Source: MRBY01 sp943371005 (GTDB lineage: Bacteria; Cyanobacteriota; Cyanobacteriia; Cyanobacteriales; MRBY01). From it: a DNA stretch of 64,000 nucleotides. Both the position numbers and the translations under genes were made by a program. The notes beneath the pieces were generated by a model that did no database searches, was not told the DNA's origin, and saw nothing but the letters and a program-made list of their open reading frames with translations. Below are positions 26,468 through 35,279 of this stretch, one piece after another. Location: assembly GCA_943371005.1 (NCBI GenBank), contig CALRTB020000004.1, forward strand, positions 62,001 to 126,000. Reading direction: 5' to 3'. Numbering within the stretch: position 1 is the first letter of the stretch; every line of letters starts with the position of its first letter.

Positions 26468-26581
26468 TTATCCTTGACGTTGCTTGTGCTTGGGATTAGC
26501 GCAGATCACCATGACACGACCGCGACGGCGTATCACGCGACATTTATCACACATTTTTTTGACGGATGCTCGAACTTTCAT
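26468..26581 (-). CDS. rpmJ: 50S ribosomal protein L36
   Basis: This 37-codon gene is easily missed because of its length. The protein starts MKVRASVKKMCDKCRVIRRR and ends ANPKHKQRQG. The zinc ligands Cys11, Cys14, Cys27 and His32 are all present, so this is the zinc-binding C-plus form. The start is ATG 26581 and the stop is TAA. It lies between infA and rpsM, as in most bacterial alpha operons. Confidence 0.95.
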   Translation of the reverse strand: MKVRASVKKMCDKCRVIRRRGRVMVICANPKHKQRQG

Positions 26582-26719
26582 AGGTTTTCAGGTTAGATTT
26601 AGCAATTTTCTATATATTGATTCTGCTATGAACCGATTGGCGATTAGCACAAAACTCCGCAAGCTTATCATCATAGCAAGTTTTTTTGCTATTGAATATA
26701 AGAAACGGATGGGATAGGC

Positions 26720-26944
26720 TTATTTTTTCCGGAGTCGGTAGGTGATCCGCCCTTTGCTTAAGTCATAGGGGGTCAATTCTACTTTGACGCGATCGCCCGG
26801 TAAAATTTTGATGTAATTCCGGCGAATTTTGCCAGAGATGTGGGCAAGAACATTAAAGCCATTGTCCAAGTCGACCCGGAACATAGCGTTGGGAAGGGAC
26901 TCGGTGACGGTACCTTCCATTTCGATTAGATCTTGTTTAGACAA
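26720..26944 (-). CDS. infA: Translation initiation factor IF-1
   Basis: IF-1 occupies the ribosomal A site during initiation. The length is 74 residues and it is a single OB fold: SKQDLIEMEGTVTESLPNAM, FNVLAHISGKIRRNYIKILP and ITYRLRKK. The start codon is TTG at 26944. It is supported by AGGAG eleven bases upstream and by the conserved MSKQD beginning, so this rare start seems genuine. The gene lies between adk and rpmJ. Confidence 0.95.
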   Translation of the reverse strand: MSKQDLIEMEGTVTESLPNAMFRVDLDNGFNVLAHISGKIRRNYIKILPGDRVKVELTPYDLSKGRITYRLRKK

Positions 26945-26999
26945 AACAAATAGATCTCCTAATAAATTTCATCAATCGGCATCGAGTTCTAACCAGGAG

Positions 27000-27563
27000 T
27001 TATGAAGCGATCGCCTGCTCTAGGGCAGCGGTAACTTCTTCGAGGGAGCGATCGCCATCGACGGATTTCAAAGAACCCTGTTTTTGGTAGAAGTCAATCA
27101 CTGGGGCTGTTTGCTCCCGATAAACTTCTAAACGACGTCGAATAGTCTCCTGGTTATCATCCTTTCTGCCACGACTTAGTAAGCGCTCTATCAATGTGGC
27201 ATCGGGAACTTCCAAGTTAAGGGCAATGTCACATTGCTGCTTAAGCTCAGCGAGTAAGGTGCTAAGGAACTCGGCTTGGCTCACATTGCGGGGAAAACCG
27301 TCTAAAATCCAGCCCTGTTGGGCGTCTTGCTCTTGTAGTCTTTCACGAATTAAATTCAGAATTAGACTATCGGGCACTAATTCGCCTCGATCCACAAATC
27401 CTTGGGCCTGTTGGCCAAGTTCTGTTTGATTGGCGATCGCCGCCCGGAGAATTTCACCAGTAGAAATGTGAGGGATTCCACAAGATTCTGCCAAAACCTG
27501 AGCCTGAGTACCCTTTCCGGCCCCTGGGGGACCCAAAAAAATCAACCTTACTCCTTGAGCCAT
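27000..27563 (-). CDS. adk: Adenylate kinase
   Basis: Interconverts ATP + AMP and 2 ADP. I choose ATG 27563 (MAQGVRLIFLGPPGAGKGTQ, 187 residues), because the alternative upstream start is TTG and adds a non-conserved stretch. The P-loop is GPPGAGKGTQ, the NMP-binding site is HISTGEILRAAI, and the LID is the short form without zinc cysteines (LLSRGRKDDNQETIRRRL). It lies between secY and infA, the standard spc/alpha junction. Confidence 0.96.
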   Translation of the reverse strand: MAQGVRLIFLGPPGAGKGTQAQVLAESCGIPHISTGEILRAAIANQTELGQQAQGFVDRGELVPDSLILNLIRERLQEQDAQQGWILDGFPRNVSQAEFLSTLLAELKQQCDIALNLEVPDATLIERLLSRGRKDDNQETIRRRLEVYREQTAPVIDFYQKQGSLKSVDGDRSLEEVTAALEQAIAS

Positions 27564-27649
27564 AACGCCTCTATTACCATCCAAATTGCTTACTTAATCA
27601 ACAAAAAGTTTAGATATTCCAGCCAATATCTAAACCCCGATAAAAAACA

Positions 27650-28969
27650 CTATTGTTTAACCATGCCTTCATAGCGCTGGGAAATAACATAGGTTTGGAT
27701 TTGCTTGGCCGTATCAATCGCAACCCCCACCAGAATGAGTAGGGAAGTAGCCCCAAAACCCCGTAGAGTTGTGACGCCCGTTGCCCCTTCCACAAAAGTA
27801 GGCACCGTTGCTACTAAACCAAGGAAAATTGCCCCTAGCAAGGTCAAACGATTGATCACTTTTTCTAGGTACTCACTCGTGGCCCGACCGGGACGAATAC
27901 CAGGAATACTAGACCCCATCTTTTTCAAGTTTTGGGCCATGTCGACCGGATTCACGATCAAAGACGCGTAGAAATAGCTGAAAAAGAGAATCAAAGCGAG
28001 ATAAACCAAGACATAGGGAATTCTTCCCGGTTGTAACAGCGTCGAAATTGTGGCGATCGCTTGACCAAAGAACCCTTCCCCTGAGCCAGCCAGGCCCGCC
28101 AAAGAAGAAGGCAACACCAGAACCGCAGAGGCGAAAATAATCGGCATCACCCCACCCTGATTAAGTCGTAGCGGTAAGTAGCTTGTGCGTTCCCGATAGA
28201 GCTTACGGCCTACTTGACGACGGGCAGAAACAATCGGGATCCGACGTGTTCCTTCCTGCACAAACACAATACCGACAATCATGATCAGAAAAACGACCAG
28301 CAGTAAAATGACTTTAGCAATCACTGCTCGGCCACCCGTCTGGGCAAATTCGATGGTATTCCCCAAGGTTCTCGGTAACACAGCCACAATGTTGACGAAA
28401 ATCAACAAAGAAGCCCCATTCCCCAAACCTTTTTCGGTAATCAGCTCAGAAATCCACATCACAAAGACAGATCCCGCCGTCAATGCCAATGTAGTTTCCA
28501 ACACGAAAGTAAAACTAGGATCCAAAGCATAGGGACGCAGAATTTGCAGCGTAATCCCAAAACTTTGTAATGCTGCCCAGCCTACCGTCACATAACGGAT
28601 AATCTGAGAGATTTTGCGACGTCCTGCCTCGCCATCATTTTTTTGCATGTCCTCAAGGGCAGGAATGGCTGCCGTCATGAGCTGCATGATGATTGAAGCA
28701 TTGATGTAAGGGAGAATCCCTAGGGCGAAAATGCCGACAGCGGAAAGACCACCACCGGCAAATACATCTAAAAAGCCTAAGAGAGGAGAATTTTGAATCC
28801 CCTCGCTCAGGGCAACCCGGTCAATGCCGGGAATTGGAATAAAAACGCCAAACCGAACAAGAACCAAAAGACCAAGGGTGACAAGCAAGCGACCTCGAAG
28901 GCCAGCGGCTTGTGCCATCTGCATAAAGGTTTCCTGGGCGGTTGGTGTTTTTTCGCGACTGACAACCAT
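27650..28969 (-). CDS. secY: Preprotein translocase subunit SecY
   Basis: Pore-forming subunit of the Sec channel in plasma and thylakoid membranes. The length is 439 residues with ten hydrophobic segments. The family signatures GVFIPIPGIDR near residue 43, ALGILPYINASIIMQL, and GNGASLLIFVNIVA are present. Plug and lateral-gate helices lie in the first third. The start is ATG 28969. Its partner secE is at 17.4 kb in the nusG block. Confidence 0.97.
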   Translation of the reverse strand: MVVSREKTPTAQETFMQMAQAAGLRGRLLVTLGLLVLVRFGVFIPIPGIDRVALSEGIQNSPLLGFLDVFAGGGLSAVGIFALGILPYINASIIMQLMTAAIPALEDMQKNDGEAGRRKISQIIRYVTVGWAALQSFGITLQILRPYALDPSFTFVLETTLALTAGSVFVMWISELITEKGLGNGASLLIFVNIVAVLPRTLGNTIEFAQTGGRAVIAKVILLLVVFLIMIVGIVFVQEGTRRIPIVSARRQVGRKLYRERTSYLPLRLNQGGVMPIIFASAVLVLPSSLAGLAGSGEGFFGQAIATISTLLQPGRIPYVLVYLALILFFSYFYASLIVNPVDMAQNLKKMGSSIPGIRPGRATSEYLEKVINRLTLLGAIFLGLVATVPTFVEGATGVTTLRGFGATSLLILVGVAIDTAKQIQTYVISQRYEGMVKQ

Positions 28970-29066
28970 AGTGATGTTCTCTTCGGGAGTTTACGTAATG
29001 AACAGTTCTAAGAAGTATTAAGCAACCTTGATAAATTCTAACTTAGTGCTTTGTTCCCGAATTTTT

Positions 29067-29507
29067 CTAGGCTTCACAACTGCCGCCAGCCGCCTCGATT
29101 TTTGCTTTAGCACCGGTAGAAAATGCCGCTGCGGTTACTTTAAGAGCTACAGACAATTCACCATCGCCAAGAACCTTAAGGGGGCCATCGTTGGTGGTGA
29201 CGATGCCTGCTGCCATTAAGCTTTCAAGGGTAACTTCTGTGTTGGCTGGCAAGTCAGCTAATTGGCCAACATTCACAATGGTGAAATTTTTAGGATTCAC
29301 AATGGTGAAGTGCTTTAGCTTCGGTACACGACGGTAAAGGGGCATTTGTCCCCCTTCAAACCCAGCTTTTGTACCGGTACCAGAACGGGATTTTTGACCC
29401 CGCATGCCGAAGCCACAGCTTGCGCCTTGGCCAGCAGCAATGCCACGGCCAACACGACGACGGCGCTTCTTTGATCCCGCTTTAGGGGATAGATTGGATA
29501 ACTTCAT
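29067..29507 (-). CDS. rplO: 50S ribosomal protein L15
   Basis: Late-assembly 50S protein of 146 residues with the Gly/Arg-rich N-terminus (GSKKRRRRVGRGIAAGQGAS, GMRGQKSRSGTG) and the C-terminal domain ending in EAAGGSCEA. The start is ATG 29507. It follows rpsE directly; rpmD (L30), which lies between them in E. coli, is absent, as is normal in cyanobacteria. Confidence 0.97.
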   Translation of the reverse strand: MKLSNLSPKAGSKKRRRRVGRGIAAGQGASCGFGMRGQKSRSGTGTKAGFEGGQMPLYRRVPKLKHFTIVNPKNFTIVNVGQLADLPANTEVTLESLMAAGIVTTNDGPLKVLGDGELSVALKVTAAAFSTGAKAKIEAAGGSCEA

Positions 29508-29558
29508 GGTTTTTTTGAGTAAACGTTTTACTAATGTCCTTAGCCCGCCAAATTAGGG

Positions 29559-30080
29559 TTAGGCATAGATCCGTTCGATAGAAACGCCACGCTCTTGGGC
29601 AACGGAAGAGAAACTCCGGAGGTTACCCAATGCATCAACGGTCGCCCGAGCATTGTTAAGGGGGCTACTGGAACCCAACTGTTTGGCGAGAATGTTTTTC
29701 ACACCAGCAAGTTCGAGGACAGTCCGTACAGCACCACCGGCAATTACACCGGTACCGGGGGCAGCGGGACGCATCATTACTTTTGCGCCACCCGCAACGC
29801 CATTGATCCGGTGGGTAATGGTGTTGGTTTTCGTCAAAGGAACATCGACAACGTGCTTTTTGGCATCAGAGACACCTTTGCGGACGGCACCAATGACATC
29901 CCCTGCTTTACCGACGCCAACGCCGACCTTTCCGGTCTCATTGCCAATGACAACAATGGCGCGAAAACTGAGTTTCTTACCACCCTTGACAACTTTGCTG
30001 ACGCGACGGATTTGAATCACACGCTCTTGCCAGTTTGTTTCTTTTTCTTTGTTCTTTGATGATTTACGACGCTTTGCCAT
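29559..30080 (-). CDS. rpsE: 30S ribosomal protein S5
   Basis: 30S protein involved in mRNA unwinding and fidelity. The length is 173 residues, with ERVIQIRRVSKVVKGGKKLS, FRAIVVIGNETGKVGVGVGK and GTGVIAGGAVRTVLELAGV. A Lys/Ser-rich N-terminal extension of about 15 residues precedes the core. The start is ATG 30080. Confidence 0.97.
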   Translation of the reverse strand: MAKRRKSSKNKEKETNWQERVIQIRRVSKVVKGGKKLSFRAIVVIGNETGKVGVGVGKAGDVIGAVRKGVSDAKKHVVDVPLTKTNTITHRINGVAGGAKVMMRPAAPGTGVIAGGAVRTVLELAGVKNILAKQLGSSSPLNNARATVDALGNLRSFSSVAQERGVSIERIYA

Positions 30081-30110
30081 AATTATTTTCCTAATGATTT
30101 CATCAACAGC

Positions 30111-30473
30111 TTAAAAGTCCAGACCGGCTTCTCTTGCGGCATCTGCTAAGGCTTTGACACGACCATGATAAAGGTTACCACCGCGATCAAAGACGACTTT
30201 GGTAATGCCTTTTTCGAGGGCGCGCTTGGCAATGAGATTACCGACTGCAGTGGAAGCTGAGATGTTACCACCGGATGCGAGTTCCCCCTTGAGATCTTTG
30301 TCGAGGGTAGAAGCAGCTACCAAGGTATGTTGCTTCTCATCGTCAATCACCTGGGCATAAATATGCTTGTGGGAGCGGAATACTGCTAAACGGGGGCGAT
30401 CGCCAGTCCCTTCGACACGACGGCGAATACGGAAATGACGACGCTGCGTGAGTTGTTTGCGAGTTGCTTTCAT
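30111..30473 (-). CDS. rplR: 50S ribosomal protein L18
   Basis: 5S rRNA-binding protein of 120 residues, with RRRVEGTGDRPRLAVFRSHK, HIYAQVIDD and the C-terminal VVFDRGGNLYHGRVKALADA. The start is ATG 30473, 2 bases after the rplF stop, so probably coupled. Confidence 0.97.
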   Translation of the reverse strand: MKATRKQLTQRRHFRIRRRVEGTGDRPRLAVFRSHKHIYAQVIDDEKQHTLVAASTLDKDLKGELASGGNISASTAVGNLIAKRALEKGITKVVFDRGGNLYHGRVKALADAAREAGLDF

Positions 30474-30475
30474 CT

Positions 30476-31018
30476 CTACTTCTTACCTGCCTTACCAGCT
30501 TTACGTCTGATGTATTCACCTTGGTAACGGATCCCTTTACCTTTGTAGGGCTCAGGAGGTCTGACAGCACGAACCTTTGCAGCCGTGTTACCCACAACCT
30601 CTTTATCAATACCAGAGATGATCACTTGAGTATTTTTTTCACCCATAGCCGCAGTCACGCCTTCAGGCATTTGCATTTCTACGGGCTTACTGTAACCCAC
30701 ATTAAGGGTGAGCTTATTCCCCTGTACCTGGGCCCGATAACCAACACCGATAATTTCGAGTTGTTTGGAATAACCCTGGGAAACGCCTTCGATCATGTTG
30801 GCCACGAGGGTGCGGCACAAGCCATGACGTTCACGGGCAGTCCGAGAGTTATCAACGGGGGAGACAACAATGGTGTTGTCTTCTTGAGCGACAGTTACTT
30901 TCTCTGGTAATGTCCGCTCAAGGGAACCTTTCGGACCCTTAACAGCAACATTGGCACCATTGAGTGTAACGGTCACTTTGTCGGGGATGGGAATTGGTTT
31001 TTTACCAATACGAGACAT
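30476..31018 (-). CDS. rplF: 50S ribosomal protein L6
   Basis: 50S protein next to the sarcin-ricin loop, 180 residues from ATG 31018 (MSRIGKKPIPIPDKVTVTLN), which has AGGAGAAA just upstream. An in-frame TTG at 31039 is rejected. The C-terminal signature RPPEPYKGKGIRYQGEYIRR and the KAGKAGKK tail are present. Confidence 0.97.
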   Translation of the reverse strand: MSRIGKKPIPIPDKVTVTLNGANVAVKGPKGSLERTLPEKVTVAQEDNTIVVSPVDNSRTARERHGLCRTLVANMIEGVSQGYSKQLEIIGVGYRAQVQGNKLTLNVGYSKPVEMQMPEGVTAAMGEKNTQVIISGIDKEVVGNTAAKVRAVRPPEPYKGKGIRYQGEYIRRKAGKAGKK

Positions 31019-31051
31019 TCGTTTTTCTCCTGATATCAACTTCAGCCACGA

Positions 31052-31453
31052 TTACCAGACGTAGCAAAGAATTTCACCACCAATACCTTCTTTACGGGCT
31101 TGGCGATCTGTCATCACGCCTTTGGAAGTTGAAATAATCGCAATTCCAATCCCACCGAGTACGCGAGGCAAGTCTTTGTGGTTACTGTATACCCGAAGCC
31201 CCGGCTTACTTACCCGTTGAAGTTTTTGGATAATCGGTTGACGATTACGACCTTTGTATTTCAGGGAAATAACAAGGTGTTTTTCAATCCCTTCACCTGC
31301 TTCGGTGTAGTTTTCAATGAAACCTTCGTCCTTCAGCACCTCGGCAATGTTACGGGTCATGCGAGTCATCGGGACTTTTGTGTTGTCATGCTGCACCATG
31401 CACGCATTACGGATGCGGGTGAGCATATCGGAAATGGTATCGTTAGCCGCCAT
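31052..31453 (-). CDS. rpsH: 30S ribosomal protein S8
   Basis: Core 16S rRNA-binding protein and the classical spc-operon repressor in E. coli. The length is 133 residues, with [20 protein letters not shown] and the C-terminal [20 protein letters not shown] and ILCYVW. The start is ATG 31453. It follows rplE directly; rpsN (S14), which E. coli has in between, is absent here. Confidence 0.97.
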
Positions 31454-31478
31454 TATTACCTTTAATCTCTCCTAAGAT

Positions 31479-32024
31479 TTAGCTTTCACGGAAGGGCATA
31501 CCCATTTCTCTCAGCAGCGCACGACCTTCTTCATCGGTTCTCGCGGTGGTGATGATGGAAATGTCCATTCCTCGGATTTGATCAATGGAATCGTAGTCAA
31601 TTTCAGGGAAAATCAGTTGCTCACGAATCCCTAAGCTGTAGTTGCCACGTCCATCGAAACTTTTAGGGCTGATGCCACGGAAGTCACGAATGCGGGGCAG
31701 GGCTAAGCTGATGAGACGATCCAAAAAGGAATACATTTTTTCGGAGCGCAGAGTCACCATCACACCGACGGGCATCCCTTCGCGAATTTTGAAGCCGGCG
31801 ATCGCCTTTTTCGCCCGGGTGATTACGGGGCGCTGACCAGTGATGGTCGCCAATTCTTTAATCGAAGACTCCATCGCCTTCGCATTAGAAGAAGCTTCCC
31901 CGAGACCCCGGTTCACTGAAATTTTGACAAGCTTAGGCACTTCATGGACATTGGTGTACCCAAACTGCTCCGTTAATTTAGGAACAATATTGTCTTGATA
32001 AAGGGTTTTGAGTCTTTGAGACAT
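31479..32024 (-). CDS. rplE: 50S ribosomal protein L5
   Basis: 5S rRNA-binding protein that contacts the P-site tRNA. The length is 181 residues, with NRGLGEASSNAKAMESSIKE, ITGQRPVITRAKKAIAGFKI and RDFRGISPKSFDGRGNYSLG. The start is ATG 32024, 74 bases after rplX. Confidence 0.97.
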   Translation of the reverse strand: MSQRLKTLYQDNIVPKLTEQFGYTNVHEVPKLVKISVNRGLGEASSNAKAMESSIKELATITGQRPVITRAKKAIAGFKIREGMPVGVMVTLRSEKMYSFLDRLISLALPRIRDFRGISPKSFDGRGNYSLGIREQLIFPEIDYDSIDQIRGMDISIITTARTDEEGRALLREMGMPFRES

Positions 32025-32098
32025 AGATTTTACGTTTAACCTCCCTGGGCTTGGTCAGGGAAAAACTAAATGTAGATAAAAATTTCAAGAAAGGCCGA

Positions 32099-32449
32099 TT
32101 AGTCGATAACTTCACCGGTTTTCTTTAATACACGCACCTTACGGCCATCTTCAGTCAGCTGATAGCCAATGCGGCTAGCGACTTTTTCCTTTTCGGAATA
32201 GTGCATCACATTGGAACTGTGAATCGGCGCTTCAAAAGTTTGAATCTGACCCGACTCGCCTTCCTGTTGAGGCTTGACATGCTTGGTGCGGATATTGACA
32301 TCCTTGACCACGATTTTGCTGGATTTAGGCAGAGTCTTGATAACTTCGCCTACTTTGCCTTTGTCGCGACCAGAAATGACTTGAACCGTATCACCCGTTT
32401 TCACATGCATTTTGTGACGTGTGGGGGTGGAACTTTTGCGTCCTGCCAT
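32099..32449 (-). CDS. rplX: 50S ribosomal protein L24
   Basis: 50S assembly initiator of 116 residues with a KOW motif (HVKTGDTVQVISGRDKGKVG) and VKDVNIRTKHVKPQQEGESG. The start is ATG 32449, 2 bases after the rplN stop. Confidence 0.97.
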   Translation of the reverse strand: MAGRKSSTPTRHKMHVKTGDTVQVISGRDKGKVGEVIKTLPKSSKIVVKDVNIRTKHVKPQQEGESGQIQTFEAPIHSSNVMHYSEKEKVASRIGYQLTEDGRKVRVLKKTGEVID

Positions 32450-32451
32450 GG

Positions 32452-32820
32452 TTAGATGACCTCCGGTGCAAGGGAAACAATTTTGGTGAAGTTTTTATCC
32501 CGTAACTCACGGGCAACGGGACCAAAAACACGGGTGCCTTTCGGATTGCCTTCTGCGTTGATAATCACAGCGGCATTGTCATCGAAACGAATACTCATAC
32601 CGCTAGCACGGCGGAGTGGTTGACGCGTCCGCACGATCACGGCCCGAACGACATCCGATTTTTTGACACCCATGTTGGGAATTGCTTCTTTAACAACAGC
32701 GATGATTTGATCACCGATGCCACCATAACGACAATTCCCTGTACTCAGAACCCGTAAGCACATCAGTTTACGAGCACCGCTATTATCGGCAACATTAAGA
32801 TAGGTTTGTTGTTGAATCAC
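32452..32820 (-). CDS. rplN: 50S ribosomal protein L14
   Basis: 50S protein at the subunit interface. GTG 32820 (VIQQQTYLNVADNSGARKLM) gives 122 residues, the invariant family length; the open frame upstream to 32859 is not conserved. The core motif GDQIIAVVKEAIPNMGVKKS and the C-terminal FGPVARELRDKNFTKIVSLA are complete. Confidence 0.95.
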   Translation of the reverse strand: MIQQQTYLNVADNSGARKLMCLRVLSTGNCRYGGIGDQIIAVVKEAIPNMGVKKSDVVRAVIVRTRQPLRRASGMSIRFDDNAAVIINAEGNPKGTRVFGPVARELRDKNFTKIVSLAPEVI

Positions 32821-32872
32821 GGCTTTACGGTAAGGGTAAAGAAAATAGATTAGGGTCAACAGTTAATAAAAA

Positions 32873-33112
32873 CTATTGGTTGAGGATTTCGGCAATGGTC
32901 CAGCGTTTGGTTTTGCTGGTAGGAGGGGTTTCGCGAATACGAACGCGATCGCCAACTTTGCACTTATTTTCCTCGTCGTGGGCTTTAAAACGCTTGGTTT
33001 TAACCACGATTTTTTTGTATTTCGGGTGGGGAGAGCGGTTTTCTACAGCTACAATCACGGTTTTATCCATTTTGTCGCTGACGACTATTCCCACTCTTTC
33101 TTTCGTAGCCAT
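32873..33112 (-). CDS. rpsQ: 30S ribosomal protein S17
   Basis: Primary 16S-binding OB-fold protein, 79 residues: ERVGIVVSDKMDKTVIVAVE, HPKYKKIVVKTKRFKAHDEE and VRIRETPPTSKTKRWTIAEI. The start is ATG 33112, 21 bases after rpmC. Confidence 0.97.
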   Translation of the reverse strand: MATKERVGIVVSDKMDKTVIVAVENRSPHPKYKKIVVKTKRFKAHDEENKCKVGDRVRIRETPPTSKTKRWTIAEILNQ

Positions 33113-33133
33113 ACGAGATTCTGTCTCCTACTT

Positions 33134-33340
33134 TTACTGAGCTTGGAGTTGTCTTTGGCGCTCAACCGTCATCAACTGGGCGAGACGGTGACGAGCATGT
33201 TTGATCTCATGGGTTTTCTCCAGGCGACCAGTACCTTGTTGGAGACGGAGGTCAAACAATTGTTTCTTGACGGCAACGATTTCGTCAGCAAGCTCTTGGT
33301 CATTGAGTTTGCGAGCATCTTCAATCTTGGGTAAAGGCAT
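33134..33340 (-). CDS. rpmC: 50S ribosomal protein L29
   Basis: Small two-helix protein at the exit tunnel, 68 residues: LPKIEDARKLNDQELADEIV, LFDLRLQQGTGRLEKTHEIK and HARHRLAQLMTVERQRQ. The start is ATG 33340, 3 bases after rplP. Confidence 0.97.
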   Translation of the reverse strand: MPLPKIEDARKLNDQELADEIVAVKKQLFDLRLQQGTGRLEKTHEIKHARHRLAQLMTVERQRQLQAQ

Positions 33341-33343
33341 GAT

Positions 33344-33763
33344 TTAGATATACTCCTCGTTGCGGGTGATGAACTTGGTTTTGATCGGCAGCTTTTGGGC
33401 CGCAAGGCGCATGGCTTCACGGGCGATCGGCTCAGCGACACCATTCATCTCAAACATGACCCGGCCGGGCTTAACCACAGCAACCCAAAATTCGGGGTTA
33501 CCTTTACCAGAACCCATACGGGTTTCCGCCGGACGCATGGTGATGGGTTTATCGGGGAAAATTCGGATCCAAATCTTACCACCCCGCTTGATATAACGGG
33601 TCATCGCACGACGGGCGGCTTCAATTTGACGGGCGGTAATCCAACTGGGCTCAACGGCTTGGAGCGCGTAGTCACCAAATTGAATGTTATTGCCGCGATA
33701 CGCCATTCCCCGCATGCGACCGCGATGCTGCTTCCGGAATTTTGTACGTTTTGGACTTAGCAT
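33344..33763 (-). CDS. rplP: 50S ribosomal protein L16
   Basis: 50S protein near the A site, 139 residues: MLSPKRTKFRKQHRGRMRGM, IWIRIFPDKPITMRPAETRM and GSGKGNPEFWVAVVKPGRVM. The start is ATG 33763. Confidence 0.97.
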   Translation of the reverse strand: MLSPKRTKFRKQHRGRMRGMAYRGNNIQFGDYALQAVEPSWITARQIEAARRAMTRYIKRGGKIWIRIFPDKPITMRPAETRMGSGKGNPEFWVAVVKPGRVMFEMNGVAEPIAREAMRLAAQKLPIKTKFITRNEEYI

Positions 33764-33821
33764 TGTTTCCTAAAGGGTAAACAGTGAGGGTAGAAAATTA
33801 AATTGCCAGTAGTGGAGCAAT

Positions 33822-34544
33822 TTATTGTTCGCTACGGTCTTCAAACTGCTGACGTCGAGATTTACGACGGGGCAGAGGGGCAGCATTAGCGGCAGAAGTT
33901 TCTTCTTGACCCGGAATAATTTCGCCTTTGAAGATCCAAACTTTAATCCCAAGAATTCCGTAAATGGTTTGGGCAGTTTTGTAGGAGTAGTCGATGTCAG
34001 CGCGGAGAGTGTGTAGGGGAACACGTCCTTCACGTACCCACTCTGTCCGGGCAATTTCTGCACCGTTTAAGCGACCACTTACCTGAATTTTGATCCCTTG
34101 AACTTCCGCTCTTTGGGCCCGTTGAACGGCTTGGCGGACAACCCGACGGAAAGATACCCGTCGCTCAAGTTGCTGGACAATGTATTCAGCAATGAGGGCA
34201 GCATCGGCGTCAACGCGGTTAACTTCGACAACGTTAATGCGAATTTGACGTTGATCACCAAGAACATCTTGAAGGCCAGTTCTGAGGGCTTCGATGCCAG
34301 AACCACCACGACCGACGACGACACCGGGACGGGCAGTGTGAATCTCTAGGTCAACTTGATCGGCTTTACGTTCGATCAAAACTTTAGAGATACCAGCGTT
34401 ATTGAGGTTTGCATCAATGTGCTTGCGGATTTTGTAGTCTTCCTGCACGAGGGCAGGGTATTGTTTGGGGTCGGCGTACCAACGGGAGAGGTGCTCTTTT
34501 GTAATCCCCAAACGGAAACCAACTGGATGAATTTTCTGTCCCAC
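33822..34544 (-). CDS. rpsC: 30S ribosomal protein S3
   Basis: mRNA-entry protein with helicase function, 240 residues. The N-terminus MGQKIHPVGFRLGITKEHLS, a KH domain with GVVVGRGGSGIEALR, and the C-terminal domain with AEIARTEWVREGRVPLHTLR are visible. A variable basic tail (RRKSRRQQFEDRSEQ) follows. The start is ATG 34544. Confidence 0.97.
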   Translation of the reverse strand: MGQKIHPVGFRLGITKEHLSRWYADPKQYPALVQEDYKIRKHIDANLNNAGISKVLIERKADQVDLEIHTARPGVVVGRGGSGIEALRTGLQDVLGDQRQIRINVVEVNRVDADAALIAEYIVQQLERRVSFRRVVRQAVQRAQRAEVQGIKIQVSGRLNGAEIARTEWVREGRVPLHTLRADIDYSYKTAQTIYGILGIKVWIFKGEIIPGQEETSAANAAPLPRRKSRRQQFEDRSEQ

Positions 34545-34589
34545 GGTTTGTTCCTTTTGATGTTTACGATCTACGACAGGTTAGGAGTA

Positions 34590-34949
34590 CTATTCGGCAG
34601 CACCAGGTGCCACACCAACGGTGATGTGACAAGTGGGCTTACGAATTTGATAAGCACGTCCTTGAGCCCGGGGGCGGAACCGCTTTAATACAGGGCCAGC
34701 GTCAGCAAAGGCTGCACTAACCACGAGATCAGCGGGATCTAACCCTTCGTTATGCTCGGCATTGGCAACGGCAGAACGTAAAACCTTCAGTACAGGTTCA
34801 CAAGCGCGATAGGGCATAAATTCGAGAATGATCAAGGCTTCGCGGTAGCTACGGCCACGAATCTGATCGAGGACTCGTCTGACCTTGATCGGAGACATCC
34901 GAATATAGCGGGCGATCGCCTTGACTTCAGTTTGAGTATCGATAGTCAT
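34590..34949 (-). CDS. rplV: 50S ribosomal protein L22
   Basis: Exit-tunnel wall protein, 119 residues: AIARYIRMSPIKVRRVLDQI, SAVANAEHNEGLDPADLVVS and the tunnel hairpin RFRPRAQGRAYQIRKPTCHI. The start is ATG 34949. Confidence 0.97.
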   Translation of the reverse strand: MTIDTQTEVKAIARYIRMSPIKVRRVLDQIRGRSYREALIILEFMPYRACEPVLKVLRSAVANAEHNEGLDPADLVVSAAFADAGPVLKRFRPRAQGRAYQIRKPTCHITVGVAPGAAE

Positions 34950-34964
34950 TGTTTTCTTTAACCC

Positions 34965-35243
34965 TTATCGACGTGCTTTCTTATCACTCTTGGCATGGCC
35001 CTTGAAGGTCCGTGTGGGAGCAAATTCGCCCAACTTGTGACCTACCATTTGCTCAGACACGAAAACAGGCACATGCTGACGGCCGTTGTGAACGGCGATC
35101 GTGTGACCCACCATCTGAGGCAAAATTGTCGATGCCCGTGACCAAGTTTTAATCACTTGCTTATCACCGGAAGCATTGAGCTTCTCGATTTTTTTTAGGA
35201 GGCTGTCCGCGATAAACGGACCCTTTTTCAGTGAACGACCCAT
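34965..35243 (-). CDS. rpsS: 30S ribosomal protein S19
   Basis: 30S head protein, 92 residues: MGRSLKKGPFIADSLLKKIE, TWSRASTILPQMVGHTIAVH and HKLGEFAPTRTFKGHAK. The start is ATG 35243. Confidence 0.97.
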   Translation of the reverse strand: MGRSLKKGPFIADSLLKKIEKLNASGDKQVIKTWSRASTILPQMVGHTIAVHNGRQHVPVFVSEQMVGHKLGEFAPTRTFKGHAKSDKKARR

Positions 35244-35279
35244 AGTTTCTTACAGAGTGTGATGAACAAAAATAGATAA

